DNA of 64,000 bases, taken from the NCBI GenBank assembly GCA_025454955.1, contig JALONL010000031.1:22763-86762 (forward strand). Reading direction: 5' to 3'. The translations under genes and the position numbers were made by a program. Source of the DNA: Bacteroidia bacterium (lineage in GTDB: Bacteria; Bacteroidota; Bacteroidia; Palsa-965). The notes beneath the pieces were generated by a model. It was not told where the DNA came from and made no database searches. It saw nothing but the letters and a program-made list of their open reading frames with translations. This document shows positions 41,688 to 51,215 of this stretch, in pieces; position 1 is the first letter of the stretch; each line of letters opens with the position of its first letter.

Positions 41688-44600
41688 ATGCGAAACCTCA
41701 TTTTCACTACAGCAGTTACCCTTGCGGTGTGCATGAATCTTCATGCAGGCAGTAACCCGCCTGCGCAGGCTAAAATAGCCAAACAGGATCCGCACATTTA
41801 TTTTGAGGAAAACAAAAACCAGTGGCCCTCACAGGTACTCTACAAAGCCGACCTCCCCGGCGGCATTGTATTTCTTGAAAAACAGAAACTCACTTTCGGT
41901 ACGCACAGCCTCGACGATTTGAATCGTATCCACGAAATGGAGCACGATGCACATACTCCCGCCGAATGGGAAAGCGCCCGGCAGGCAAAAGTGAAATGCC
42001 ACGCCTGGTATGTTCATTTCGACGGAGGCAACCCGATGACCACCGCACAGGGCGAATCGCAGGAAACGGCAGTGAGCAATTACTTCATTGGCAACGACCC
42101 GCAGCACTGGGCTTCAAACGTGCGCCGGTTTGGCGGTGTGTTCTACAACGGCCTTTACGAAGGAATTGACCTGCGCACATACAGCGCCGATGGCTGGTTT
42201 AAATATGATTTCATTGTGGCACAGGGTGCCGATGTAAACCAGATCAAACTGCGCTACGAAGGTGTTACACCCGTGCTGCAGAAAGACGGTTCGCTCCTGC
42301 TCAATCCGCAAACGGGAAATGTAACCGAACAAAAACCCATTGCCTGGCAAATCGACAACGGAACTAAAATTCCGGTGCGCTGCGTATATAAACTCAAAGG
42401 AAATGTACTGAGCTTTGATTTCCCCGACGGTTACAATCAGAACCTTCCGCTCATTATCGATCCGGTGCTGGTGGGTGCCACCTATTCAGGTTCTACTGCT
42501 ACCACCTACGGACACTGCGCCACTTTCGACAATCAGGGTAATATATTTTCGGGCGGACGCTGCTTTGGTCAGGGTTATCCGGCTACGCAGGGAGCGTATG
42601 ACCTTACATTTGCCGGCAGTGTGGATATTGCCATCAGCAAATACAACCAGAACGCATCAGTACTTATCTGGGCCACCTACATTGGCGGCACTTCCGATGA
42701 GTATGTACACAGTATGTTTGTGCATACCAACGGCAACTTATACATCTACGGCAGTGTAAACTCAACCAACTACCCCACCACACCCGGTTGTTTCGATGCC
42801 ACGCACAACGGATCGGTAGATATTCTTGTGACCGAATTTAATCCCACAGGCTCTGCACTGGTAGGCTCCACATTTGTAGGCGGCAGTGCGTCTGATGGTC
42901 AGGATATAATGGCATGGGGCTACAATCAGCGTGGCGAAATTATTGTGGACGGTGCAGGCAATGCAGCGGTGGCCAGTGTGAGCAGTTCGGGCAATTTCCC
43001 CACCACTCCCGGTGCTGTGCAGCCCGCGTTGGGCGGTATGCAGGATGCGGTAGTATTTGCACTTAACCCGGGTCTCACCAACATGAATTTCTCTACCTAC
43101 TTTGGCGGTGCCGACGAAGATGCCGGTCAGGGCATCAGGGTGAGCGCCACAACCGGCGAAGTCTTCTTCTGCGGCTCAACCGGGTCGGGTGCTACTTTTC
43201 CCGCTTCACCCTGGGCTTACCAGGCAACAAGCCCGGGCGGTAATACCGATGGTTATGTGGCACACATGGATCCGGCAGGTACAATGCTTGCCGCTGCCAC
43301 ATTCTTCGGCACCACAGGCGATGACCAGTGTTACTTCATCGACATAGACGCATCGGATGATGTGTACATATACGGTTCAGCTCCCGGCGGAACAGGTGTT
43401 CCCATTACAGCCGGTGTGTACAGCAATCCCAACAGTCCCATGTTTGTGGCCAAACTCGATCCGTTTTTTGTGGGGCTGATTTATTCTACGCAAATCGGAA
43501 CGGGTAATATGTTTGGCACACTTTCGCCCACTGCATTCATGGTGGACATTTGCGAGAATGTATATTTGGCCGGTTTTGGCGGCACAAATTATCCTACCAC
43601 AAGCAACGCACTGTACACCGCAGCCAACGCTCCCGGTTCATGCTACCTGGCTGTACTGGCCAAAGATGCACTGGCGCTTAACTACGGCACGCTTTACGGC
43701 GGAAGCCATGTGGATGGCGGCACCAGTCGTTTCGATCCGCAGGGCATTGTATATCACGGCGTATGCCAGGGTGGTCCTGGTTTTCCCACCACACCCGGTG
43801 CTTACAATGCCGGCCCCGGCCCCGGCTGGGATATCTGTCCGTTTAAAATCGACTTCCAGCAGGTAGGTGTTATTGCGCAGGCCGTTGCTTCGCCCAGCGA
43901 TACCGGTTGCGTACCTTACACAGTAAGTTTCACCAACAACAGTGTGGGAATAGATTACCTCTGGGATTTTGGCGACGGCTCGCCCACCACAACTGTAGTG
44001 GCACCCACGCATACCTACACCACAGTGGGCACATTTACGGTAACACTTATTGCCTCCGATTCCTCTTCGTGCGTAACACACGATACGCTTCAGTTTACCA
44101 TTACCGTGCTTGCTGCTCCGGTAGTCAATCTTGGTCTCGATTCCACGTTCTGCTCCACCGTGAGCGGCTATACGCTTGATGCGGGCAACCCGGGCTTAAT
44201 CTACACCTGGAGCACCGGTGCAAATACGCAAACCATTACGCCCACAGCAGCCGGCACCTATTGGGTAATTGCCGACAACGGTTCCTGCTCCGATACCGAC
44301 TCGGTAGTGATTTCGCTTGCGCAGGCTCCGCCGCCAATGGTAAACGACACACTCTGCCAGGGCCAGCCCAAAACACTTACTGCGGGCCCCGGACAGGCCT
44401 GGGCATGGAACACGGGTGCCAACACACAAAGCATTAACGTAACCACCACCGGCAATTACAATGTGATGGTTACAGACGGCCCCTGCGTGTTTTACGACAC
44501 CGTTCATGTGCAGTTTAATCCCTACCCGGTAGTGGATCTGGGCAACGACACCATTATGTGTACCGCCAACAACCTGCTGCTTGATGCCAGCAATCCCGGA

Positions 44601-45221
44601 GCCTCTTATCTATGGCAGGACGGCAGCACGGCACAAACCTACAACGCTTCCAACAGCGGTACATTCCACGTAGTGGTTACAGCCTTAAACTGCGCCACGC
44701 TCGACACCATTAACATTGACTATACTCCACAGCCCCAATTGGGCAGGGCAATTTCACTCTGCGAAGTGCTGAATGTAAGGCTCAGTCCCGGTACGTTCCC
44801 GCCCACCGCCACCTTCCTGTGGAATACCGGCGAAACCACACCCACCATTGAAATTTCGCAGCCCGATACTTACCATGTGGTCATTCAGAATGGCCCCTGT
44901 ACAGTGACAGACAGCATTCTGGTGACCGGTATGCCCGGCGAAGGTGCGTTGTACATACCCAACACATTTACCCCCAACCGCGACGGTAAAAACGAACAAC
45001 TGCTGGCCATGGGCTCAGGTATAACTGAATTCCGTATGCAGATATTCAACCGCTGGGGACAACTGCTTTACACCACCAACGATATTTACAGCGGGTGGAA
45101 CGGACAGTTTAACAACGGAACCGTTCAGGAAGATACTTATGTGGTAATTATTGATTACCGCACCACCTGCAACAACAACCGCATGGAGCGGATGGTAACG
45201 CACGTAAATGTGATAAGGTAA
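41688..45221 (+). CDS. T9SS type B exoprotein with SBBP propeller and PKD domain (cluster copy 2)
   Basis: 1177 aa. The signal peptide is MRNLIFTTAVTLAVCMNLHA. Domain order is that of copy 1: IYFEENKNQWPSQVLYKADL module, SBBP propeller (ILIWATYIGGTSDEYVHSMF, SALVGSTFVGGSASDG), PKD domain (YLWDFGDGSPTTT), then four Ig-like repeats instead of two, each with a core like YTWSTGANTQTITPTAAGTYW. The C-terminus IPNTFTPNRDGKNEQL to VTHVNVIR is a type B sorting domain. Nearly all length difference from copy 1 comes from extra Ig repeats. Separated from both neighbours by terminators, so each copy is its own unit. Confidence 0.88.
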   Translation: MRNLIFTTAVTLAVCMNLHAGSNPPAQAKIAKQDPHIYFEENKNQWPSQVLYKADLPGGIVFLEKQKLTFGTHSLDDLNRIHEMEHDAHTPAEWESARQAKVKCHAWYVHFDGGNPMTTAQGESQETAVSNYFIGNDPQHWASNVRRFGGVFYNGLYEGIDLRTYSADGWFKYDFIVAQGADVNQIKLRYEGVTPVLQKDGSLLLNPQTGNVTEQKPIAWQIDNGTKIPVRCVYKLKGNVLSFDFPDGYNQNLPLIIDPVLVGATYSGSTATTYGHCATFDNQGNIFSGGRCFGQGYPATQGAYDLTFAGSVDIAISKYNQNASVLIWATYIGGTSDEYVHSMFVHTNGNLYIYGSVNSTNYPTTPGCFDATHNGSVDILVTEFNPTGSALVGSTFVGGSASDGQDIMAWGYNQRGEIIVDGAGNAAVASVSSSGNFPTTPGAVQPALGGMQDAVVFALNPGLTNMNFSTYFGGADEDAGQGIRVSATTGEVFFCGSTGSGATFPASPWAYQATSPGGNTDGYVAHMDPAGTMLAAATFFGTTGDDQCYFIDIDASDDVYIYGSAPGGTGVPITAGVYSNPNSPMFVAKLDPFFVGLIYSTQIGTGNMFGTLSPTAFMVDICENVYLAGFGGTNYPTTSNALYTAANAPGSCYLAVLAKDALALNYGTLYGGSHVDGGTSRFDPQGIVYHGVCQGGPGFPTTPGAYNAGPGPGWDICPFKIDFQQVGVIAQAVASPSDTGCVPYTVSFTNNSVGIDYLWDFGDGSPTTTVVAPTHTYTTVGTFTVTLIASDSSSCVTHDTLQFTITVLAAPVVNLGLDSTFCSTVSGYTLDAGNPGLIYTWSTGANTQTITPTAAGTYWVIADNGSCSDTDSVVISLAQAPPPMVNDTLCQGQPKTLTAGPGQAWAWNTGANTQSINVTTTGNYNVMVTDGPCVFYDTVHVQFNPYPVVDLGNDTIMCTANNLLLDASNPGASYLWQDGSTAQTYNASNSGTFHVVVTALNCATLDTINIDYTPQPQLGRAISLCEVLNVRLSPGTFPPTATFLWNTGETTPTIEISQPDTYHVVIQNGPCTVTDSILVTGMPGEGALYIPNTFTPNRDGKNEQLLAMGSGITEFRMQIFNRWGQLLYTTNDIYSGWNGQFNNGTVQEDTYVVIIDYRTTCNNNRMERMVTHVNVIR

Positions 45222-45260
45222 GTTTCAATATTCTTAGTTACATTCAATACTTAATTATGC

Positions 45261-45295
45261 CAACGGCTGCTGTCTGAAACAGATGGCAGCCGTTG
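45261..45295 (+). terminator. intrinsic terminator of exoprotein copy 2
   Basis: Outer stem CAACGGCTGC / GCAGCCGTTG (10 bp) continued by an inner TCTG / CAGA pair, followed by seven T residues. Confidence 0.93.
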
Positions 45296-45641
45296 TTTTT
45301 TTATCCTGCCGAAAAACACAAAAGACCTCTATAAATTAATTGCCAGCTAATTATTTAGAATTGCAACTAATCAAATCAGGAGTTTCGCTTTAAAATAGTC
45401 TTCTACCATGCCATATACTCTGTTATGCAGGACTAAAGCACAAACTATTTTAGCACAGGCCGGCATCTAAAACAATTAGTTTTTTGTTTATCAGATTACT
45501 AAATATTTTCAAAGACTAATTTAGTCCGGAGGAGGACGGTTTAAACGATATTGATATTCGTTTCCAGTTATAAATTACGATAAATGCACTTACTTTTTTT
45601 CATTTATTTTTCCTGCGGCAAATATCATATACATGTAATTT
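45296..45641. other. AT-rich 346-nt spacer before exoprotein copy 3
   Basis: No reading frame of note. It contains a 13-bp palindrome GACTAATTTAGTC (45514-45526), which could be an operator, next to a purine-rich GGAGGAGGACGG. No clear TAnnTTTG box was found, although the spacer must hold the promoter for the 45642 gene since a strong terminator lies upstream. Confidence 0.5.
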
Positions 45642-48600
45642 ATGAGCGTAAAAAATTTGGCTGTATGTTTACTGGCATTCACTTCATTCAATCTTGCTGC
45701 AGATAACGGATCTGGTAAGGTTTTTTACGAAGAAAATAAAGGGCAATGGCAGCCACAGATTGCTTTCAGGGCCGATTTACCGGCTGGCAGTGTTTTTCTT
45801 GAAAAAAACAAACTACTGTTTACTTCCTATCGTTTGCAGGATGTGCAGGATGTGCATGAGGCATTACACGATGCCGGTTCTGCCGCTGAAAGGCAGCTTG
45901 CGTTGCAAAAACAGATTCAATGCCATGCCTGGGCCGTAAATTTCGAAGGTGCGGCTAAACAGGCATGGTTTGAAGGAGTAAACCCTCAGCAGGCATACAG
46001 CAATTATTTTCTGGGCAACGATCCTTTGCACTGGGCCTCTCATGTGGGACGTTACGAATATGTGCTGGGTCATTCGGTTTACGAGAATATCGATTTTAAA
46101 GCATACGGCGAAGGACATTGGTTTAAATACGATTTTGTAGTGCATCCGGGCGGTAATCCCGCGCACATAAAACTGCGGTATGAGGGTACAGAAATTAAAC
46201 TACAGAAAGACGGCACATTGTTACTGAAACTGAGCACCGGCCTGATGATGGAAAAAAAGCCGGTGGCCTGGCAGGTGATTCAGGGCAGACAGGTACCTGT
46301 GAAATGCCGCTACACACTTAACGGCAATTTGCTACAGTTTGATTTTCCCGATGGATATAATCCGGCTTTTGAGCTTGTCATTGATCCCACACTTGCAGGT
46401 GCTACCTATTCGGGATCGTTTGTGGGCACATTCGGACATGCGGCTGCGCCGGATAATCAGGGAAATGTATTTACCGGCGGAAAGGCTTTTGGTATTGGCT
46501 ACCCGGCCACCACAGGCGCATTCAGCATTACCTTTGCCGGCGGTACCGATATTGTAATAAGTAAATACAACAACAATACCTCGGCACTGATTTATGCCAC
46601 ATACCTGGGCGGCAGTATGGGCGAAGAGCCGCACTCGCTGCTGTGTTCGGCTACAGGCGATTTATTTATACTGGGCATTTCCGAATCGGGCAATTATCCG
46701 GTTACCTCCGGAGCTTTTGATAACAGTTTGAACGGGCAGAATGATTTTGTAATCTCACAGCTTGATGCAAACGGGAGTGTGCTAATTGCTTCCACTTATG
46801 TGGGCGGAACCAATCAGGATGGGCTGGGGCTTATGAATGAAACAGGAGATATTTCATTGACTGCGGCTGGTAATTTAATTGTGACCGGTACCACCTCATC
46901 AATCAATTTCCCGGTTACCGCAGGTGCTTTTCAGCAAATTCCGGGTGGCAATGATGATGCGGTGCTGTTTTGTTTATCGCCGGGTTTCGGCACACTTGTT
47001 TTTTCCACCTATCTCGGCGGCAGCGGCAACGATTCGGGGTCTGACAATGCCATTGACCCGGTTAGCGGTGATATTATTGTATGCGGGGGAACCACCAGCA
47101 GCAATTTTCCGTTGCAGCAGGCCTATCAACCTGTGTTTTCGGGAGTGAGAGACGGTTTCATTACGCGCTTCAATTCAACCGGGAGCGGCCTGGTGGCATC
47201 CACTTACTACGGAACCACGGGCATCGACGTTTGTTTGTTTACCGACACTGATGCCGGCGGCAACGTGTATGTATATGGCAATGCAGACGGCGCAGGTGGT
47301 ATTCCGGTTACTGCCGGTGTGTATAGCAACCCCAACAGCCCCACATTCATCAGTAAGTTTGATGTATTGATGCAAACGGTTATGTTTTCCACACAAATAG
47401 GAACGGGAAACATTACTGATGTGCCCATGCTTACTGCTTTCAGAATCAATGAATGTGAAAATATTTTTATTGCGGGTTTTTTCGGGCCAACCACCGTTAC
47501 AGCCAATGCGCTTTACAACTCGGCCAACTCGCCCGGAAGTTCGTACATAGCCGTGCTGGCCAAAGATGCGGTAAGTCTTGCACACGCCACCTACTTTGGC
47601 GGCAATCATATAGAACCCGCCAAATGCCGTTTCGACGATTTGGGAACAATTTATCATTCCACCTGCCAGGATCCGAGCCCGTTTCCTGTTTCGCCCGGTG
47701 CATACGCCACATCCAATACTACGGGCGGGTATGATGTGTGTGCGTTTAAAATTTCATTTCCGCCGGCCGGAGTTACTGCGCTGGCCTCGGTATTGCCATC
47801 GGCCACCGGCTGTGCGCCTTTCAATGCCAGTTTTGTAAACAACAGCAACGGTGTAAATTATTACTGGGATTTTGGCGACGGTTCGCCCGTCGATACCAAT
47901 GCTGCACCCGCACACACCTACATACAACCGGGTGTGTACACCGTTACACTCATTGCCGAAGACAGCAGTGCCTGTGTGGTGCGTGATACGACCACACTTA
48001 CGATTACCGTTCTGCAACCGCCATTAGTGGCGCTGGGCAACGATACTCTATTTTGCGGCAATTTCCCGCCACAATTGCTTGATGCCGGCAACCCGGGGTT
48101 AACTTACACATGGAGCACCGGTGCCACCACACAAACAATAACGGCCTCCACTCCCGGCCTTTACTGGGTAACCACCGATAACGGCAGTTGTACTCACACC
48201 GATTCCATTCTGCTTTCGCAGATTCCTCCACCCGCACCAATACCCGATACCGCAGTGTGTGCCGGTCAGACATACACGCTCAATGCCGGAGCCGGCCAGA
48301 CCTGGCTGTGGAATACCGGTGCCACCACACAAAGCATCAGCGTAACCTCATCGGGCAACTACAGCGTAATTATTACAATTAGTTCCTGCACATTTCATGA
48401 CACGGCTTCGGTAATATTTAATCCGGTTCCGGTGGTTGATCTGGGCAACGATACATTTTTCTGTACCCCCCAGACACTCACGCTAGATGCCGGAAACAGC
48501 GGCACTCAGTGGCTCTGGAGCACCGGGGCAGTTACACAGCAGATTTTGGTTAACGGCGCAGGAAGTTATGCGGTTACTGTTACTGCCCTCAACTGTGAGG

Positions 48601-49124
48601 CTTCCGATACCATACTCATTACCGTGGCCCCGCAGCCCGAACTTGGTATGCCACAAAGCATCTGCAGCTCAACCCAGCTTACCCTCAGTGCCGGCAACTT
48701 CCCGCCCGGAACTGCTTTCCTGTGGAACACCGGGGCCACCACACCTTCCATTACGGTAACCGAAGCCGGTACGTATCACGTTTCGGTTACATACCAGAGC
48801 TGTGTGCTTACCGACAGTGTGGAAATAACAGGCACTCCCGGCGAAGGCACGTTGTACATTCCCAATGCGTTTACACCGAACGGCGATGGAATAAACGATG
48901 TATTTCTTGCTTCGGCCAACGAAATCAGCGATTTCCACCTCATTATTTTCAACCGCTGGGGGCAACTGGTGTTTGAAACCTATTCGCTGAACGAGGGCTG
49001 GAACGGAAGTTTCAATAACGAAACCGTGCAGCAGGATACTTATGTGGTAATTGTAACTTACCGCACTCCCTGCCACCACAATACGTTTGAACGGAAAACC
49101 GCCCACCTTAATGTAATTCGCTGA
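45642..49124 (+). CDS. T9SS type B exoprotein with SBBP propeller and PKD domain (cluster copy 3)
   Basis: 1160 aa. The N-terminal signal is short (MSVKNLAVCLLAFTSFNLAA). The DUF7948-like module starts VFYEENKGQWQPQIAFRADL. SBBP propeller phrases are ALIYATYLGGSMGEEPHSLL and STYVGGTNQDGLGL. A PKD domain reads YYWDFGDGSPVDTN, followed by four Ig-like repeats (TYTWSTGATTQTITASTPGLY and relatives). The C-terminus IPNAFTPNGDGINDVF to TAHLNVIR is a type B sorting domain. It is closer to copy 2 than to copy 1 in its Ig region. It lies downstream of a long AT-rich spacer that may carry its own regulation. Confidence 0.88.
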   Translation: MSVKNLAVCLLAFTSFNLAADNGSGKVFYEENKGQWQPQIAFRADLPAGSVFLEKNKLLFTSYRLQDVQDVHEALHDAGSAAERQLALQKQIQCHAWAVNFEGAAKQAWFEGVNPQQAYSNYFLGNDPLHWASHVGRYEYVLGHSVYENIDFKAYGEGHWFKYDFVVHPGGNPAHIKLRYEGTEIKLQKDGTLLLKLSTGLMMEKKPVAWQVIQGRQVPVKCRYTLNGNLLQFDFPDGYNPAFELVIDPTLAGATYSGSFVGTFGHAAAPDNQGNVFTGGKAFGIGYPATTGAFSITFAGGTDIVISKYNNNTSALIYATYLGGSMGEEPHSLLCSATGDLFILGISESGNYPVTSGAFDNSLNGQNDFVISQLDANGSVLIASTYVGGTNQDGLGLMNETGDISLTAAGNLIVTGTTSSINFPVTAGAFQQIPGGNDDAVLFCLSPGFGTLVFSTYLGGSGNDSGSDNAIDPVSGDIIVCGGTTSSNFPLQQAYQPVFSGVRDGFITRFNSTGSGLVASTYYGTTGIDVCLFTDTDAGGNVYVYGNADGAGGIPVTAGVYSNPNSPTFISKFDVLMQTVMFSTQIGTGNITDVPMLTAFRINECENIFIAGFFGPTTVTANALYNSANSPGSSYIAVLAKDAVSLAHATYFGGNHIEPAKCRFDDLGTIYHSTCQDPSPFPVSPGAYATSNTTGGYDVCAFKISFPPAGVTALASVLPSATGCAPFNASFVNNSNGVNYYWDFGDGSPVDTNAAPAHTYIQPGVYTVTLIAEDSSACVVRDTTTLTITVLQPPLVALGNDTLFCGNFPPQLLDAGNPGLTYTWSTGATTQTITASTPGLYWVTTDNGSCTHTDSILLSQIPPPAPIPDTAVCAGQTYTLNAGAGQTWLWNTGATTQSISVTSSGNYSVIITISSCTFHDTASVIFNPVPVVDLGNDTFFCTPQTLTLDAGNSGTQWLWSTGAVTQQILVNGAGSYAVTVTALNCEASDTILITVAPQPELGMPQSICSSTQLTLSAGNFPPGTAFLWNTGATTPSITVTEAGTYHVSVTYQSCVLTDSVEITGTPGEGTLYIPNAFTPNGDGINDVFLASANEISDFHLIIFNRWGQLVFETYSLNEGWNGSFNNETVQQDTYVVIVTYRTPCHHNTFERKTAHLNVIR

Positions 49125-49169
49125 CGGGTAATGGCCGCTATGCGGTTTCGCAGTTATTTTTATTACTGC

Positions 49170-49177
49170 TAAGTTTG
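49170..49177 (+). promoter_or_regulatory. TAnnTTTG -7 box 3 nt before an ATG
   Basis: TAAGTTTG ends 3 nt before the start at 49181, the closest spacing in the window. Transcription would start at or just inside the start codon. An in-frame TTG at 49175 lies inside the box and was rejected as the start. Confidence 0.55.
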
Positions 49178-49180
49178 CAT

Positions 49181-49771
49181 ATGGGTAAACCTGTGGCCAA
49201 AAACTGGTATCTGCAAACCGATGTGGTGAAACTTGCGCAGGAAGTATTGGGCAAACGTTTACTCACCACTTTCGGCGGCGAAATTACCAGCGGCATCATT
49301 ACCGAAGCCGAAGCCTACGCGGGCGAAACAGACAAAGCCTCGCACGCCTGGAACGGCCGCCGCACCGCACGCACCGAACCCATGTATGCCCGGGGCGGAA
49401 TTGCGTATGTGTATCTCTGCTACGGCATTCATCACCTCTTCAACATAGTCACCAATGTGCACGATGTGCCTCACGCCATTCTCATACGCGCCATACAACC
49501 CGAACAGGGCATTGCCCTGATGCAGCACCGGCGCAAACACCACGGCCCGCTGCACAAACTGGCCGCAGGCCCGGGTACGGTGTCGCAGGCGCTGGGCATA
49601 CATACTTCGCACACGGGCATGTCGCTGCGCAGGGGCGAAATAAGGCTCGAAGAAACGGGCATTACTGTTCATCCTTTGCAAATTATTGCCGGGCCGCGTG
49701 TGGGTGTGGATTATGCGGCCGAACATGCGCTGCTGCCGTGGCGGTTCAGGGTAAAAGGCACAATCGGCTAA
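49181..49771 (+). CDS. DNA-3-methyladenine glycosylase (AAG/MPG family)
   Basis: 196 aa, the normal length. Family motifs include GKRLLTTFGGEITSG, the catalytic-Glu block ITEAEAYAGETDKASHAW, the RTARTEPMYARGGIAYVYLC strand and YGIHHLFNIVT. LAAGPGTVSQALGI and GPRVGVDYA near the end are also diagnostic. It removes alkylated or deaminated purines from DNA as the first step of base-excision repair (family knowledge). The RlmI-like gene follows 29 nt downstream but has its own -7 box. Confidence 0.93.
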   Translation: MGKPVAKNWYLQTDVVKLAQEVLGKRLLTTFGGEITSGIITEAEAYAGETDKASHAWNGRRTARTEPMYARGGIAYVYLCYGIHHLFNIVTNVHDVPHAILIRAIQPEQGIALMQHRRKHHGPLHKLAAGPGTVSQALGIHTSHTGMSLRRGEIRLEETGITVHPLQIIAGPRVGVDYAAEHALLPWRFRVKGTIG

Positions 49772-49786
49772 TCGGTGCAATGTGAT

Positions 49787-49794
49787 TACCTTTG
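49787..49794 (+). promoter_or_regulatory. TAnnTTTG -7 box 6 nt before an ATG
   Basis: TACCTTTG ends 6 nt before the start at 49801; it is identical to the boxes at 9678 and 25211. It supports 49801 over the ATG at 49792, which falls inside the box. Confidence 0.55.
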
Positions 49795-49800
49795 CACGCT

Positions 49801-50985
49801 ATGTCAAACAGAAGTACGGTTATTCTCGGATCGGGCAAAGATCAGTCGCTGCGCCGGTTCCATCCCTGGGTATTTTCGGGTGCAATAAAAAAAATTAAAG
49901 GGCCGGTGTTCGACGGCGATGTGGTGGACGTGTATTCCAATCACGACGAATACCTTGGCAGCGGGCATTACCAGCAGGGTTCCATTGCCGTGCGTATGCT
50001 GAGTTTTGGCGAAGGCCAATACGGCGAAGATTTCTGGATGCAGAAGATAAAACGCGCCGTGGAGTTTCGCCGCAATGCCGGGCTGCTGGGGCAGAAAGAC
50101 ACCAATGTGTGCCGCCTCATTTATGCCGAGGGCGACGGACTGCCGGGATTGATTGTGGACTATTACAACGGCTCGGCCGTATTGCAGGCACACAGTATTG
50201 GTATGCACCGCGAGCGCGAGGCAATTTGCAAAGCCCTGCGCGAAGCTATGGGCAATGAACTGCACACGATTTACGACAAAAGCGCCGAATCACTTCACCG
50301 CCAGGAAGGTTACGCCGCCACAAACGGCTACCTGCTGGGCGAAAGCACCGGTGGCACCGAAGTACTCGAAAACGGCCACCGCTTTCACATCGACTGGGAG
50401 AGCGGACAAAAAACCGGCTTCTTCATCGACCAGCGCGACAACCGTGCTTTGCTGGGCCGCTACTCGGCCGGGCGGGCGGTGCTCAATACGTTTTGCTACA
50501 CCGGAGGCTTTTCGGTGTATGCCGGCAAAGCCGGTGCCACATTGGTACACAGCGTGGACGCATCGAAAAAAGCCATCGAACTCACCAACCGCAACATGGA
50601 GCTGAACGGAATAAGCAACCACGAAGCGGTGGCAATGGATACATTCGAATATTTAAAAGATAAGGACAATGCGTATGACCTTATCATACTCGATCCTCCC
50701 GCATTTGCCAAACATGTAAATGTGAAACACAACGCCGTAATGGGCTACAAAAGGCTCAATGCCGAGGCCATACGCAAAATTCGTCCGGGCGGAATTATTT
50801 TCACCTTCTCCTGTTCGCAGGTGGTTGACCGCAATTTGTTTGCATCTACTGTAATGGCTGCCGCAATTACCACTGGCCGTTCGGTACGTGTATTGCATCA
50901 TCTTACCCAGCCTGCCGATCATCCGGTAAACATTTATCATCCCGAAGGCGAATACCTGAAAGGGCTGGTGATTTACGTGGAATAA
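49801..50985 (+). CDS. RlmI-like 23S rRNA (cytosine-5) methyltransferase
   Basis: 394 aa. The N-terminal PUA-type RNA-binding domain (about 1-80, LRRFHPWVFSGAI) is followed by a middle beta domain (IYAEGDGLPGLIVDYYNG) and a Rossmann methyltransferase. The SAM loop is LNTFCYTGGFSVYA, motif IV is DLIILDPPAFAK and motif VI is IFTFSCSQ. This is the RlmI/YccW layout, so 23S rRNA position 1962 is the expected target by family. The assignment to that exact site is inferred. Confidence 0.88.
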   Translation: MSNRSTVILGSGKDQSLRRFHPWVFSGAIKKIKGPVFDGDVVDVYSNHDEYLGSGHYQQGSIAVRMLSFGEGQYGEDFWMQKIKRAVEFRRNAGLLGQKDTNVCRLIYAEGDGLPGLIVDYYNGSAVLQAHSIGMHREREAICKALREAMGNELHTIYDKSAESLHRQEGYAATNGYLLGESTGGTEVLENGHRFHIDWESGQKTGFFIDQRDNRALLGRYSAGRAVLNTFCYTGGFSVYAGKAGATLVHSVDASKKAIELTNRNMELNGISNHEAVAMDTFEYLKDKDNAYDLIILDPPAFAKHVNVKHNAVMGYKRLNAEAIRKIRPGGIIFTFSCSQVVDRNLFASTVMAAAITTGRSVRVLHHLTQPADHPVNIYHPEGEYLKGLVIYVE

Positions 50986-51082
50986 TCATAAACGCAATTA
51001 CAATAAGGCATCCGGGCAAATTTTGTATGGAAAGATAATTTGCAGCCATATATCGTTAACTAAATCTGTTGGTATTTTCTGC

Positions 51083-51114
51083 TTGACAAAGGCAGTGATG
51101 TTGATGTACATTGC
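51083..51114 (+). promoter_or_regulatory. putative promoter TTGAC-N-TACATTGC
   Basis: TTG at 51083-51085, a 21-nt gap, then TACATTGC (51107-51114). Layout and flanking bases match those at 41631-41662. The leader to the ATG at 51216 would be about 95 nt. Confidence 0.45.
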
Positions 51115-51215
51115 CCGTTCAATTCAATTTGTTTGCGCGCACAAACAATACAATAATCAGCACTAAAGCCGGTGGCATTTCTGCTGCTGTTTCACACATT
51201 AACACACACTTACCC

